Source of the DNA: Castellaniella sp040276065
Lineage (GTDB): Bacteria; Pseudomonadota; Gammaproteobacteria; Burkholderiales; Burkholderiaceae_B
DNA length: 64,000 nucleotides
Assembly (NCBI RefSeq): GCF_040276065.1
Contig: NZ_JBELOI010000012.1
Span: forward strand, 57,467 to 121,466
Reading direction: 5' to 3'
The translations under genes were made by a program, and so were the position numbers. The notes below the pieces were generated by a model. It was given only the letters and a program-made list of their open reading frames with translations. It ran no database searches and was not told the origin of the DNA. Within the stretch, counting starts at the first letter, position 1. Each line of letters opens with the position of its first letter. Positions 7,501 to 17,032 of this stretch are shown here, piece by piece.

Positions 7501-9381
7501 CTATGCGGCTTCGCGCAGCCGGCAGTCGATGTCCAGGGCGAGTTCGTCGTAGCCGAGGATATCGAGCGTGATTTCGCGGCCGCGTTCGATGTCCGGCAAG
7601 CCGTTGATCCGCGTCACGAAGGGAGCACAAGCCAGGCGCACGAGGTTTTCGCGCAGGACGTTGGCCTTGACCTCGCGCAGGCCCTGCTGCTGCATCCAGC
7701 GTATGCACCAGTAGCGTTCCATGGCGGACTGGAATTCGCCCCACAGCGTGTACTGGGAGTCAAAGGCGCCGATGATGGCGTACAGGTCGGCGTCCTTGGG
7801 GCGAAAGGGGGCCGCCAGCCGCGCCGAGACGCCGTGCTCGGCGGCGGCGATGATCTGGCCCTGATTGATCAGGTCGACGTAGCGGCGCAGCGGCGAAGTG
7901 GACCAGATGTATTGCGGCACCGCGATGGCTTCGTGCGGGAGGGCCTGTGTCGACATGCGTACACGCCCGCCCTGCTGCGAGCGGTAGATTCCCGGGACTC
8001 CGTGGCGGGCCAGCAAGCCGCCCCACTCGGCGTTGGCGAGGATCATGTATTCAGAGACCAGGCGATCCAGCGGCGCATTGCGCCGCCGTGGAATCAGGTG
8101 GACGATGGAGGACGGATCGTCGGCTGGCCCCTCGATTTCGAAGCTATAGTCGATGCGGTCGTTGTTTTCGGGTTTGCCGCGAATTTCGTCGCGCCGCGCG
8201 CACAGGTGCTGCGAGAATTGCCACAAGGGCCTCAACCAGTCCCCGTGAGGCAGCGGCGCCTCGGGATCGCTCAGGGATGCCTCGGTGACGGCGTCGTCGA
8301 GACGGTCATGGCGCAGATTGCCGGCGACCTGGATCTGCTCGAGTCGGGTCTCGGTCGCCAGCACCTCGCCCGTGTCGCGCCGGCCGGTGACATATAACGA
8401 CAGCGCGGGCCGCCACTGGCCCTCGTCCAGTGAAAAAGCGGCGATGAGTTCGGCGGGCAGCATGGGGATCTTCTGGCCCGGCATATAGACGGTGGACATG
8501 CGGCTGCGCGCCATGCCGTCGAACTCGCTGCCGCGCGTCACCGCCAGGGCGGGTACCGCGATGTGGATGCCGACGCGGATGGTGTGTTCGTCGGGTAGCG
8601 TGACCGAGAGGGCGTCGTCGATTTCGATGGTGTGCGAGTCATCGACGGAGTAGGCCTCGACCTCGGCCCGCGGCAAGTTCGCACCGTAGGCGTCCACCTC
8701 GATAGGCGGCCAGTCGACGCCCTTGGGAAAGTGCTGCGACAGAAAGCGGTGGCGCATCAGGGCCAGCGTGTGCGGCCAGACGCCCAGTGACAGCAGCAGC
8801 TTTTCGGGGGCGACACCCAGTTGTTGCACGGCAGCGTCGAAGGCCTTCCATTCGGTGGTGTTCTTGTCGGGGCGGTCCAGAAAGCCGGCGGCCGCCTCGC
8901 GCAAGGCCTCGGGCAGTGCGCCGCGGACCAGGGCGTCGGTCCATTGCTGCTGCTGCTCGGCTTGCAGGCGTTTTTTCTCGATGGCGGCGAGGGCCGCCTT
9001 GAGGATATCGGGCGGCGCGGGGCGGTATGCGCCGCGTCCGCGTCGATGGAAATAGGCCGGCGCGGCGCCCAGGGTCATGATCAGCGCGGCTTTCTCGACC
9101 GCGTTGGGGGGGTGGCCGAAGTATTCCTCGGCCAGGGCGGCCGCCTCGAATTCCTCTTGGGGCGCGCACTCCCACAGGAAATCGATGTCCAGCTCGTCGG
9201 CCAGCGACTGGGCCTGTTCGAGCAGGGCGTCGGGGGACGGCTGCTCGAACTCGAACAGCACGGTGTTGCGCTTGATCTTGCTGCGCTTGCCCGAAGCCGA
9301 CTCGACTTGCAGAGACGTGTCGGCTTCGAAAAAAATGGTTTCGGCTTTCAGTTTGCCGCTGTCTTCGTATAGGACGTGCAT
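7501..9381 (-). CDS. RNase II family exoribonuclease (RNB domain)
   Basis: A 626-residue protein with a helical N-terminal half and a catalytic RNB domain from about residue 235. The RNB metal-site motif reads VDDSHTIEIDDALSV with D247, D248, D255 and D256. SRMSTVYMPGQKIPMLP and SPLRRYVDLINQGQI are further RNB signatures, and a short S1-like tail ends the protein. It should degrade single-stranded RNA 3' to 5'. The N-terminal cold-shock domains of classic RNase II are not obvious, as in the shorter betaproteobacterial VacB/RNase II proteins. It is the first gene of the rnb/tonB-like/mtgA/lptG/apaH series. Confidence 0.88.
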   Translation of the reverse strand: MHVLYEDSGKLKAETIFFEADTSLQVESASGKRSKIKRNTVLFEFEQPSPDALLEQAQSLADELDIDFLWECAPQEEFEAAALAEEYFGHPPNAVEKAALIMTLGAAPAYFHRRGRGAYRPAPPDILKAALAAIEKKRLQAEQQQQWTDALVRGALPEALREAAAGFLDRPDKNTTEWKAFDAAVQQLGVAPEKLLLSLGVWPHTLALMRHRFLSQHFPKGVDWPPIEVDAYGANLPRAEVEAYSVDDSHTIEIDDALSVTLPDEHTIRVGIHIAVPALAVTRGSEFDGMARSRMSTVYMPGQKIPMLPAELIAAFSLDEGQWRPALSLYVTGRRDTGEVLATETRLEQIQVAGNLRHDRLDDAVTEASLSDPEAPLPHGDWLRPLWQFSQHLCARRDEIRGKPENNDRIDYSFEIEGPADDPSSIVHLIPRRRNAPLDRLVSEYMILANAEWGGLLARHGVPGIYRSQQGGRVRMSTQALPHEAIAVPQYIWSTSPLRRYVDLINQGQIIAAAEHGVSARLAAPFRPKDADLYAIIGAFDSQYTLWGEFQSAMERYWCIRWMQQQGLREVKANVLRENLVRLACAPFVTRINGLPDIERGREITLDILGYDELALDIDCRLREAA

Positions 9382-9414
9382 GATGGATGGTGAGTGGTGG
9401 GGCTGGCGGCGGGC

Positions 9415-10794
9415 TCAGGGGGTGCCGCTCGCCAGGGCGTCCAGCAGTTTGCCATGGATGCCGCCGAAGCTGCCGTTGCTCATGACCAGGACGTGGTCCC
9501 CGGGGCGGGCCGCCGCGCTCACCGCGGCCACCAGGGCGTCCAGGTCCGAACCCGACCAGGCGCGCGCGCCGAGGGGCGCCAGGACTTCGGTGGGGTTCCA
9601 GCCCAGGGCGTGCTTGCCCTCGGCCGCGCCGTGGCAGAACACCAGATCGGCCTGGGCCAGCGCGTCCGGCAGGCGCCTGGCCATGGCGCCGAGCTTCATC
9701 GTATTGGAGCGCGGTTCGATCACCGCCAGGATGCGGGCCGAGGGTCCGATGCGCCGCCGCAGGCCGTCGATGGTGGTCGCAATGGCGCTCGGGTGGTGCG
9801 CGAAATCGTCATAGACATGCACCCCGCGCGCCTCGCCCCGGTGTTCGAGGCGGCGGCGCACGCCTTGGAATGCGCACAGCGCGCGGATGCCGTCCTCGGG
9901 CGCGATACCGGCGTGTTGAGCCGCCGCCAGGGCCGCGAGCGCATTGGACTGGTTGTGTGTGCCGCTCAGCCGCCAGTCCAGTATGCCGATGTCCTGGTTC
10001 CGGTGGCGCACAAGGCAGCGTCCGGCGCCGTCCCCTTCGGGATGTGCCTGCCATTCCCCGTGCGCACCGAAGGTGTCGACGGGCGTCCAGCAGCCGCGCG
10101 CCAGCACGCGGTCGAGTGCCGGATCATCCGCTGGGCGGATGATCCGGCCGCCGGCCGGGACCGTGCGAACCAGGTGATGGAACTGGGTCTCGATCGCGTG
10201 CAGATCGGGAAAGATGTCGGCGTGGTCGTATTCGAGATTGTTGAGGATGGCGGTGCGCGGCCGATAGTGTACGAACTTCGAGCGCTTGTCGAAGAACGCC
10301 GTATCGTATTCGTCGGCCTCGATGACAAAATGCGATGCCGACGGATCGAAGCGCGCCGAGACCTCCAGGTCCGGTGCCACGCCGCCGATGAGAAAGCTCA
10401 CGGGTCGCCCGGCATGCCGGAAGATCCACGCCAGCATCGAGCTGGTGGTGGTCTTGCCGTGGGTGCCGGCCACGGCCAGTACGTGCCGGCCGGCCAGAAC
10501 GTGGTCCGCGAGCCACTGCGGGCCCGACGTGTAGGGCAGGCCGCGATCGAGGATGGCCTCCATCAGGGGGTTGCCTCGGGTCACGACATTGCCCACGATG
10601 TATAGGTCGGCGCCCAGCGCCAATTGATCGGCGTCGAAACCCTCGACCAGTTCGATGCCCTGTTCGCGCAGTTGGGTGCTCATGGGCGGGTAGACGCCGG
10701 CGTCGCAGCCGGTGACCGTATGGCCGGCCGAGCGCGCGATCAGCGCCAGTCCGCCCATGAACGTGCCGCAGATCCCCAGTATGTGTATGTGCAT
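9415..10794 (-). CDS. mpl: UDP-N-acetylmuramate:L-Ala-gamma-D-Glu-meso-DAP ligase
   Basis: A 459-residue Mur-ligase-family enzyme that recycles murein tripeptide by attaching it to UDP-MurNAc. Visible features are the N-terminal MHIHILGICGTFMGGLALIA, the ATP loop GTHGKTT (110-116), FVIEADEYDTAFFDKRSKF in the central domain, LSGTHNQSNALAALAAA, and YDDFAHHPSAI in the C-terminal domain. The start at 10794 (MHIHIL) is chosen; upstream in-frame residues do not resemble the family. It is divergent from the TlpA-like gene. Confidence 0.95.
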   Translation of the reverse strand: MHIHILGICGTFMGGLALIARSAGHTVTGCDAGVYPPMSTQLREQGIELVEGFDADQLALGADLYIVGNVVTRGNPLMEAILDRGLPYTSGPQWLADHVLAGRHVLAVAGTHGKTTTSSMLAWIFRHAGRPVSFLIGGVAPDLEVSARFDPSASHFVIEADEYDTAFFDKRSKFVHYRPRTAILNNLEYDHADIFPDLHAIETQFHHLVRTVPAGGRIIRPADDPALDRVLARGCWTPVDTFGAHGEWQAHPEGDGAGRCLVRHRNQDIGILDWRLSGTHNQSNALAALAAAQHAGIAPEDGIRALCAFQGVRRRLEHRGEARGVHVYDDFAHHPSAIATTIDGLRRRIGPSARILAVIEPRSNTMKLGAMARRLPDALAQADLVFCHGAAEGKHALGWNPTEVLAPLGARAWSGSDLDALVAAVSAAARPGDHVLVMSNGSFGGIHGKLLDALASGTP

Positions 10795-10871
10795 CGCGAT
10801 CCTCCAAGCCGTATTGTACGGGCCCAATGCTATGATGGTCGGCGTGGTATCGAGTTTTGACGGGTGACGGC

Positions 10872-11381
10872 GTGGTCGGCAGGCGGGCATTCATACAAAG
10901 AGCGGGTCGATGGGCCCTGGGCGCCGGCATGGCCGTTGCCGGGATCCGCGCGGCGGCGTCTCTTCTCCCCGCGGATCCCTTCTTCGGACGGTCGTTCCAG
11001 GACCTGAACGGCGAGGACTTCCCGCTGTCGACGTTGGTTGGCCGGCCGGTGCTGGCCAATTTCTGGGCGAGCTGGTGCCCGCCCTGCGTGCGCGAGATGC
11101 CCGATCTCGACGCCCTCCATCGCGAGCATCCGGGCGTCGCCTTCGTCGGGCTGGCGGTCGATACACGAGCCAACGTCGAGCGTTTTGTGCAAAAGGTGCC
11201 GGTTTCGTATCCGGTGCTCCTCACCGGCACCCAAGGCATTCCGCTGATGCGCGAGCTGGGCAACAAAGGGGGCGGCCTGCCGTTCACGGCCTTGTTCGAT
11301 GCTCGCGGGCGATCGGCGGGCGTGATCCTGGGCGAGGTCGATCCCGCCGACATTCGACGCCGGATCGCCGAGATACTTTAG
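10872..11381 (+). CDS. TlpA-like thioredoxin-fold protein with twin-arginine signal
   Basis: A 169-residue exported thiol-disulfide protein. The N-terminus carries a twin-arginine motif (GRRAFIQ, Arg4-Arg5) followed by a hydrophobic stretch, so Tat export to the periplasm is likely. The thioredoxin active site is W68-C-P-P-C72 in NFWASWCPPC, and the cis-Pro segment is GGGLPFTALFD. The GTG at 10872 is preferred for its upstream GGGTGA; a TTG at 10857 is the alternative. In related genomes a TlpA-like gene precedes aroQ-accB-accC; here it precedes accB directly after a 267-base gap. Confidence 0.85.
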   Translation: MVGRRAFIQRAGRWALGAGMAVAGIRAAASLLPADPFFGRSFQDLNGEDFPLSTLVGRPVLANFWASWCPPCVREMPDLDALHREHPGVAFVGLAVDTRANVERFVQKVPVSYPVLLTGTQGIPLMRELGNKGGGLPFTALFDARGRSAGVILGEVDPADIRRRIAEIL

Positions 11382-11648
11382 GTTTCAAGACTTGGGATTT
11401 TTTGGCTGGCCATGCACGTTTCATGGACAAATCGACGGTTTTAGCGTAAAAAGACGCTTTGTCGGGGTGTCCAACCCCCAGAGGGCGGTCGCTCCGGCAC
11501 CCCGCCCGACTGCAGATATTCTTGCGGCCGTCGCTCTATCCCGCCCCTTGGTCCGGGAGGCAGATCGACGGCGCATTTGTCTGTACCGTGCAGAATTCCG
11601 GTATCTGGTGGCCGCGCCTGTCGCGCGGCGACGTTCATGGGAACATAT
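11382..11648 (+). other. Intergenic region upstream of accB
   Basis: The 267 bases between the TlpA-like gene and accB hold no recognisable coding sequence. The accB-accC promoter should lie here, but I could not fix convincing -35/-10 hexamers. In related genomes aroQ occupies this position; no residual AroQ reading was seen. Confidence 0.5.
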
Positions 11649-12098
11649 ATGGATCTTAGAAAACTCAAGACACTGATCGACCTAGTGGCTGATTCCGGCA
11701 TTGCCGAGCTCGAGATCACCGAGGGCGAAGGCAAGGTCAGAATCGTCAAGTTTTCCCAGGCGCCGCAACCCGTGGCCTATGCGCCGGCGCCTGTGCCGGC
11801 TGCGGTCGTCGCCCCGGCGGCGGAAGCGCCCGCGGCGGCGCCGGCTGCGGCTCCGGCCGTCCAGGGGCACCAAGTCAAGGCACCCATGGTGGGCACCTTC
11901 TATCGCGCGCCCAACCCCAATTCCGCGCCGTTCGTCGAGGTTGGCCAGGCCGTCAAAGAGGGCGAGCCGCTGTGCATCATCGAAGCCATGAAGCTGCTCA
12001 ACGAGATCGAGGCCGACAAATCCGGCGTCATCAAGGAAATCCTCGTCGAAAATGGCGAGCCGGTCGAATATGGGCAACCGTTGTTTGTGATCGGTTGA
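11649..12098 (+). CDS. accB: Biotin carboxyl carrier protein of acetyl-CoA carboxylase
   Basis: A 149-residue carrier that moves carboxy-biotin between AccC and AccAD in the first step of fatty-acid synthesis. It has an N-terminal helical region, an Ala/Pro-rich linker (about 38-70), and a C-terminal biotinyl domain with the biotinylation site EAMKLLNEI (Lys115) and the thumb region NPNSAPFVEVG. The ATG at 11649 starts MDLRKLKTLIDLVADSGI, the canonical N-terminus. accC begins three bases after its stop. Confidence 0.96.
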   Translation: MDLRKLKTLIDLVADSGIAELEITEGEGKVRIVKFSQAPQPVAYAPAPVPAAVVAPAAEAPAAAPAAAPAVQGHQVKAPMVGTFYRAPNPNSAPFVEVGQAVKEGEPLCIIEAMKLLNEIEADKSGVIKEILVENGEPVEYGQPLFVIG

Positions 12099-12101
12099 GC
12101 C

Positions 12102-13448
12102 ATGTTCGAAAAGATCCTCATCGCCAATCGCGGGGAAATCGCGCTGCGCATCCAGCGCGCCTGCCGTGAACTGGGCATCAAGACCGTCGTGGTCCACTCA
12201 GAGGCCGACCGGGAGGCCAAGTACGTGCGCCTGGCCGACGAATCCGTGTGCATCGGCCCCGCCCCCGCGCGCGACAGCTACCTCAGCATGCCGGCCCTGA
12301 TCTCGGCGGCCGAGGTGACCGATGCCGAGGCCATCCATCCGGGCTACGGTTTTCTGTCCGAGAACGCCGATTTCGCCGAGCGCGTCGAGAAAAGCGGTTT
12401 CGTGTTCATCGGGCCGCGCCCCGAGAACATCCGCATCATGGGCGACAAGGTCAGCGCCAAGCAGGCCATGATCGCCGCCGGCGTGCCGGTGGTGCCCGGA
12501 TCGGGTGGCGCGCTGCCGGACGATCCCGCCGAAATTCAGCGCGTCGCGGCCAAGGTCGGCTATCCGGTCATTATCAAGGCCGCGGGTGGCGGCGGCGGGC
12601 GCGGCATGCGGGTGGTGTACACCGAGGCGGCCCTGCTCAATGCGGTGGCCATGACCCGCGCCGAAGCCGGCGCGGCTTTCAACAACCCCGAGGTCTACCT
12701 AGAGAAGTTCCTCGAGAATCCGCGCCATATCGAGATCCAGGTGATGGCCGACGGCGAGGGCGAGGCCGTCTGGCTGGGCGAGCGCGACTGCTCGATGCAG
12801 CGCCGCCACCAAAAAATCATCGAGGAGGCGCCGGCGCCTGGCGTGGATCGCGCCTTGGTCACGCGCATCGGCGAGCGCTGCGTCGAGGCCTGCCGGACGA
12901 TGCGGTATCGCGGCGCGGGCACCTTCGAATTCCTCTACGAGAACGGCGAATTCTTCTTCATCGAGATGAATACCCGTATTCAGGTCGAGCACACGATCAC
13001 CGAGATGATCACTGGCATCGATTTGGTGCAGCAGCAGTTGCGCATCGCCGCGGGCGAGCCCTTCACCCTGCGTCAGCGCGACATCCACCTGCGCGGCCAT
13101 GCGATCGAATGCCGTATCAATGCCGAGGATCCCTTCAAATTCACCCCCAGTCCGGGGCGCATCACCAACTGGCATACCCCAGGCGGTCCGGGCGTGCGCA
13201 TGGACTCGCATGTGTTCAGTGGCTATACCGTGCCGCCGTACTATGATTCCATGGTCGCCAAGCTCATTACTTTCGGCGATGACCGCCACCAGGCTCTCAT
13301 GCGCATGGACATCGCCCTGTCGGAGATGATCGTCGAGGGCATACAGACCAATATTCCCTTGCATCGCGAGTTGCTGCAGGACGCCAATTTCGTCCGCGGC
13401 GGAACCAGCATCCACTACCTCGAGCACAAGCTCTCGCAGCGGGCCTGA
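12102..13448 (+). CDS. accC: Acetyl-CoA carboxylase, biotin carboxylase subunit
   Basis: A 448-residue ATP-grasp enzyme that carboxylates biotin on AccB. Visible parts are the N-terminal MFEKILIANRGEIALRIQRA, the Gly-rich ATP loop KAAGGGGGRGMRVV (about 159-172), the HIEIQVMADGEG segment, the catalytic ERDCSMQRRHQKIIEEAPAP region and EMNTRIQVEHTITEM. It follows accB by three bases and precedes prmA by 14, consistent with an accBC-prmA operon. Length and motifs are standard. Confidence 0.97.
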   Translation: MFEKILIANRGEIALRIQRACRELGIKTVVVHSEADREAKYVRLADESVCIGPAPARDSYLSMPALISAAEVTDAEAIHPGYGFLSENADFAERVEKSGFVFIGPRPENIRIMGDKVSAKQAMIAAGVPVVPGSGGALPDDPAEIQRVAAKVGYPVIIKAAGGGGGRGMRVVYTEAALLNAVAMTRAEAGAAFNNPEVYLEKFLENPRHIEIQVMADGEGEAVWLGERDCSMQRRHQKIIEEAPAPGVDRALVTRIGERCVEACRTMRYRGAGTFEFLYENGEFFFIEMNTRIQVEHTITEMITGIDLVQQQLRIAAGEPFTLRQRDIHLRGHAIECRINAEDPFKFTPSPGRITNWHTPGGPGVRMDSHVFSGYTVPPYYDSMVAKLITFGDDRHQALMRMDIALSEMIVEGIQTNIPLHRELLQDANFVRGGTSIHYLEHKLSQRA

Positions 13449-13462
13449 GGAGGCGTAGACAG

Positions 13463-14383
13463 ATGCGAGAGCTCGTGCTGTGCTGCCCGGAGGCCCTGGC
13501 TGAAGCCTGGGCCGACGCCTTGCTCGCGGCCGGCGCCCTGGCCGTGTCGGTCGAGGATGCCGACGGCGACACCGAGCATGAGCAAGCACTGTTCGGTGAG
13601 CCTGGGACCGAGCCCGAGGTCCAGGCCTGGCGGCACAATCGTCTCGTGGCGCTCCTGCCCGATGGCCAGGACCCCGTCCAGATGGTGGCGGTGCTGGATG
13701 GGCCTGATGCCGGGGGCGCGCCGGCGCCGGCCATTGACTGGTCCGTGCGCGAGGTGCCCGACGAGGATTGGGTGCGCGTGACGCAATCCCAGTTCGGCCC
13801 TATCGCGGTGGGCGATCGGATATGGATCGTGCCGAGCTGGCATCGCGAGGATGCGGATTTGCCGGCGGCCGGCGCGGCCGACGGCAGCGTGCGCATCGAA
13901 CTCGATCCCGGCCTGGCGTTCGGGACCGGCAGCCATCCGACCACGCACTTGTGCCTCGAATGGTTGTCCGATCATGTGGGCGGCGGGGAAACGGTTCTGG
14001 ACTACGGCTGTGGCTCGGGGATTCTGGCAATTGCCGCCCGCCTGCTGGGCGCCGCACGCGTACATGCGGTCGACATCGACGAGCAGGCGGTACTGGCCAC
14101 CGAGCGCAATGCGCAGGCCAATCACGTGCAGGTCGAGGCGTGGTTGCCCGACGGCCTGCCCGATGGAGGCTACCGGATCGTGGTCGCCAACATTCTGTCC
14201 AACCCCCTGAAGGTGCTGGCACCAATGCTGGCCAGCCGGGTCGAGTCCGGCGGCAGCCTCGTGCTGTCCGGGGTGCTTGAACGCCAGGCGGGCGAGGTGG
14301 CCGCCGCCTATGCGCCCTGGATGGCGCTCGAGGTCTGGCGTGCCCGCGACGGCTGGGTCTGCCTGACTGGGCGCAAGACGTAG
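13463..14383 (+). CDS. prmA: Ribosomal protein L11 methyltransferase
   Basis: A 306-residue SAM-dependent enzyme that trimethylates ribosomal protein L11. The N-terminal substrate-recognition domain is followed by ELDPGLAFGTGSHPTTHLCL and the SAM-binding motif LDYGCGSGILAIAA (from about residue 179), then VVANILSNPLKVLAP, which is the NI(L)-x-x-PL motif of the family. It is probably cotranscribed with accBC, as in many proteobacteria. Confidence 0.95.
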   Translation: MRELVLCCPEALAEAWADALLAAGALAVSVEDADGDTEHEQALFGEPGTEPEVQAWRHNRLVALLPDGQDPVQMVAVLDGPDAGGAPAPAIDWSVREVPDEDWVRVTQSQFGPIAVGDRIWIVPSWHREDADLPAAGAADGSVRIELDPGLAFGTGSHPTTHLCLEWLSDHVGGGETVLDYGCGSGILAIAARLLGAARVHAVDIDEQAVLATERNAQANHVQVEAWLPDGLPDGGYRIVVANILSNPLKVLAPMLASRVESGGSLVLSGVLERQAGEVAAAYAPWMALEVWRARDGWVCLTGRKT

Positions 14384-14392
14384 GCGGCCGCC

Positions 14393-15442
14393 ATGGATCT
14401 GACCACGCGCTGCCCGAGCTGCGGGACCGTATTCGACGCCAGCCTGCAGGAACTCCAGTTGCGCAAGGGCTACATACGCTGTGTGCAGTGCGCGCACATA
14501 TTCGATGGTTATGCCGAGGTCGTGTCCGAGTCCGGATCGCAGGCGGTGGCGGCCGAACCCGCCCGAGCCGCCGCGCCACAGCCGCCCGCCGCAGAGCCTG
14601 CGCCGATCGCTGCCGCGCTGCCCGGCCCCCAGGTGTTCCGGGCCGGGCGCGCGAGCCGCGAGGAACCCCATTTCACGGTGGGCATCACCCCGGACGCCGG
14701 ACGCGGCGACCCGTCCGCCGGCCCGCCCCTCGCTCCGTCCGTCGGCCGCGACCCCGAGGAAGGCGGCGCGCCGCGCGCCGAGCGGATCGTCATCGGCGAG
14801 GCCACGTTCGCGCCTCGGGGCGCTTCGCGCCCGGCGCCCTTCGTCGTCGAGCCACATCCCGTGCGAGCGGGCCGGGGCGGCTCCGCCGCGCCGCTGATGC
14901 GTGATGAGGACGAGGACGGCCCGCTCGCGCGGCTGGGCCGCGCGTTCATGATGCTGGTCGTGGGGCTTCTGGCCCTGCTGGCACTTGCGCAGACAGTCTA
15001 CATTTATCGATCGCAGATCGCCCTGGCGTTCCCGGCCTTGCGGCCGGCCATCGAGCGCGCGTGCGCGCCTTTGCGATGCCAGGTGCCCTATGCGCGTGAC
15101 TTGTCGCACCTGAGTATCTCTGGATCGGCGCTGCGGGCCGACGCGCAGGCGCCGAACGCGGCGACGGCCGATGCCGCGCACGAAACGGAACGCCGCTTTA
15201 CCTTGAACGTGACCTTGCGCAACCTGGGCGAACGGCCGCAGGAATGGCCGACCCTCGTGCTCGATCTCAACGATGCCTCGGGGACTCGGCTGGTGCGCCG
15301 CAATCTCGCGCCTCGCGATTATCTGACCCCCGAGCAACTTGCGGGGCCTTTCGCCGCGCATGGTGATATTCTCGTGCGCGTGCCCCTGACGGTGACCGGT
15401 GTCCAGGTCAACGGCTACCAACTCGATCTCTTCTATCCCTGA
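14393..15442 (+). CDS. Zinc-ribbon and DUF3426 membrane protein
   Basis: A 349-residue protein with an MJ0042-type zinc ribbon at the N-terminus (C7-x2-C10 and C30-x2-C33), a long Ala/Pro-rich linker, one membrane helix (around residues 183-203, LVVGLLALLALAQTVYIY) and a C-terminal domain matching DUF3426 (VTLRNLGERPQEWPTLVLDL, then AGPFAAHGDILVRVPL). Function is unknown; the layout suggests a cytoplasmic metal-binding tip with an extracytoplasmic sensor or interaction domain. It lies between prmA and a PfkB kinase, its usual betaproteobacterial position. Confidence 0.85.
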   Translation: MDLTTRCPSCGTVFDASLQELQLRKGYIRCVQCAHIFDGYAEVVSESGSQAVAAEPARAAAPQPPAAEPAPIAAALPGPQVFRAGRASREEPHFTVGITPDAGRGDPSAGPPLAPSVGRDPEEGGAPRAERIVIGEATFAPRGASRPAPFVVEPHPVRAGRGGSAAPLMRDEDEDGPLARLGRAFMMLVVGLLALLALAQTVYIYRSQIALAFPALRPAIERACAPLRCQVPYARDLSHLSISGSALRADAQAPNAATADAAHETERRFTLNVTLRNLGERPQEWPTLVLDLNDASGTRLVRRNLAPRDYLTPEQLAGPFAAHGDILVRVPLTVTGVQVNGYQLDLFYP

Positions 15443-15450
15443 GGAACCCC

Positions 15451-16398
15451 ATGTCCAAGGAAGTCCTGATTTGCGGCTCGATCGCATTCGATACGATCGC
15501 CGTATTCGAAGGCCGGTTCAAGGATCACATCCTGGCCGATAATATCCAGTCCCTGAGCGTGTCGTTCTTCGTCCCGAGTCTGCGCAAGGAGTTCGGCGGC
15601 TGCGCCGGCAACATCGCCTACAACCTGCGCCTGCTGGGCGGGCAGCCCGTGCCGGTGGGCACGGTGGGCATGGATGCCGACGACTACCTCCAGCGCTTGC
15701 GCGGCCTGGGCATCGATACCCGGCTGGTGCGCGTGCTGCCCGATGCCTACACGCCGCAGTGCTTCATCACCACCGATCTGGACAACAACCAGATCACCTC
15801 CTTTCATCCGGGGGCGATGCTGCGTTCGGCGGAAAACGATTTCGGCGACGAGTCCTGCGCCTGGGCGATCATTTCGCCAGACGCCAAGGACGGCATGTTC
15901 GCCCATGCGCGGCGCCTGCATGCCAAAGGCATCCCCTTCATTTTCGACCTGGGCCAGGCGATGCCGCTTTTCGACGGCGATGAGCTGCGCGAGATGATCG
16001 GCATGGCCAGCATCCTGACGGCCAACGACTACGAGGCCAGCGTGATCGAGCAGCGCGTGGGTGCCCCCATCGAGCGGATCGCCGAGGGGCTGAAGGCCGC
16101 CGTCGTGACGCGCGGCGCCCAAGGGGCATCGCTGTACGAGGGCGGGGTGCGCGTCGATATCGCCTCCGTGCCGGTGAGCGATCCCGTGGATCCGACGGGC
16201 TGCGGCGACGCGCACCGCGCCGGCCTGCTGTACGGCCTGGTCGAAGGCTGGACGCTGCGCGATGCCTGCTGCTTGGCGAACATCATGGGGGGCCTTAAAA
16301 TCGCCTCGAAAGGACCCCAGAACCACCAGCCGGCCCGCGGCGATATCGCGGCGGCGTTGCGGTCGAACTACGGCGTCGACGCCCCCGGGCTATCCTAA
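15451..16398 (+). CDS. PfkB-family carbohydrate/adenosine kinase
   Basis: A 315-residue ribokinase-family protein. The N-terminal signature KEFGGCAGNIAYNLRLLGGQ and the C-terminal catalytic motif DPTGCGDAHRAG (Asp253 as base) are present. The motif differs from the common TTGAGDAF, as in the bacterial adenosine-kinase-like subgroup that usually follows prmA/DUF3426 in betaproteobacteria. The substrate may be adenosine or another nucleoside; sequence alone does not decide. Confidence 0.85.
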   Translation: MSKEVLICGSIAFDTIAVFEGRFKDHILADNIQSLSVSFFVPSLRKEFGGCAGNIAYNLRLLGGQPVPVGTVGMDADDYLQRLRGLGIDTRLVRVLPDAYTPQCFITTDLDNNQITSFHPGAMLRSAENDFGDESCAWAIISPDAKDGMFAHARRLHAKGIPFIFDLGQAMPLFDGDELREMIGMASILTANDYEASVIEQRVGAPIERIAEGLKAAVVTRGAQGASLYEGGVRVDIASVPVSDPVDPTGCGDAHRAGLLYGLVEGWTLRDACCLANIMGGLKIASKGPQNHQPARGDIAAALRSNYGVDAPGLS

Positions 16399-16448
16399 GC
16401 ATTGGCCACACAGACGTTTTTGTCCCATTCGATTCAGGAGCTATCGTC

Positions 16449-16949
16449 ATGCAAACCATGAACACAACCTCTGCGCGCGTGCGGGCGCTGCGCGGGCTGG
16501 CGGTGGCCAGCGTGGTTGCGTCGCTCGCCGTGCTGGCGGGCTGCGCAAACCACAGCGCCTCCAGTTCCGCCTATACCTACGGCCAGGCTCAACAAGAGCA
16601 GATCGTGCGCTACGGCACCGTGGTCTCGGTGCGTCCGGTCACGATCCAGACCGACAAGACCTCGGGTGTCGGCATGGTGGCCGGCGCCGCCGTGGGCGGC
16701 GTAGCCGGCAGCACCATCGGCGGTGGCACGGGACAGATCCTCGCCTCGATGGGCGGTGCCATCCTGGGCGGCCTCGCCGGCAACGCGATCGAGAACGCAG
16801 CCAGCAAAACCAAGGGCCTCGAGATCACGGTGCGTCTGGACAATGGCGAGACCCGGGTGATCGCCCAGGCGGACGATGTACGGCTCGCGTCCGGACAGCG
16901 AGTACAGGTCATCAGCGGCGGTGGGCCCAGCCGCGTCGTGCCGATGTGA
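16449..16949 (+). CDS. Glycine-zipper 2TM lipoprotein (SlyB/PcpY-like)
   Basis: A 166-residue outer-membrane lipoprotein. The signal peptide ends in the lipobox LAVLAGC with Cys32 as lipidation site. A Gly-rich zipper (VGMVAGAAVGGVAGSTIGGG, then ILGGLAGNAIE) spans about residues 75-118, followed by a small beta domain with VRLDNGETRVIAQ. Such proteins are linked to envelope integrity. A second in-frame ATG lies nine bases downstream of the chosen start. AGGAGC about six bases upstream supports the start. Confidence 0.9.
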   Translation: MQTMNTTSARVRALRGLAVASVVASLAVLAGCANHSASSSAYTYGQAQQEQIVRYGTVVSVRPVTIQTDKTSGVGMVAGAAVGGVAGSTIGGGTGQILASMGGAILGGLAGNAIENAASKTKGLEITVRLDNGETRVIAQADDVRLASGQRVQVISGGGPSRVVPM

Positions 16950-17032
16950 TTGGCGCGCGTGGCTACGCGCCGCGCGCCATTGCAACTGCGGCGCCCCTCG
17001 GGGCGCCGCATGCGTTTCCAGGGCACGTGGAC

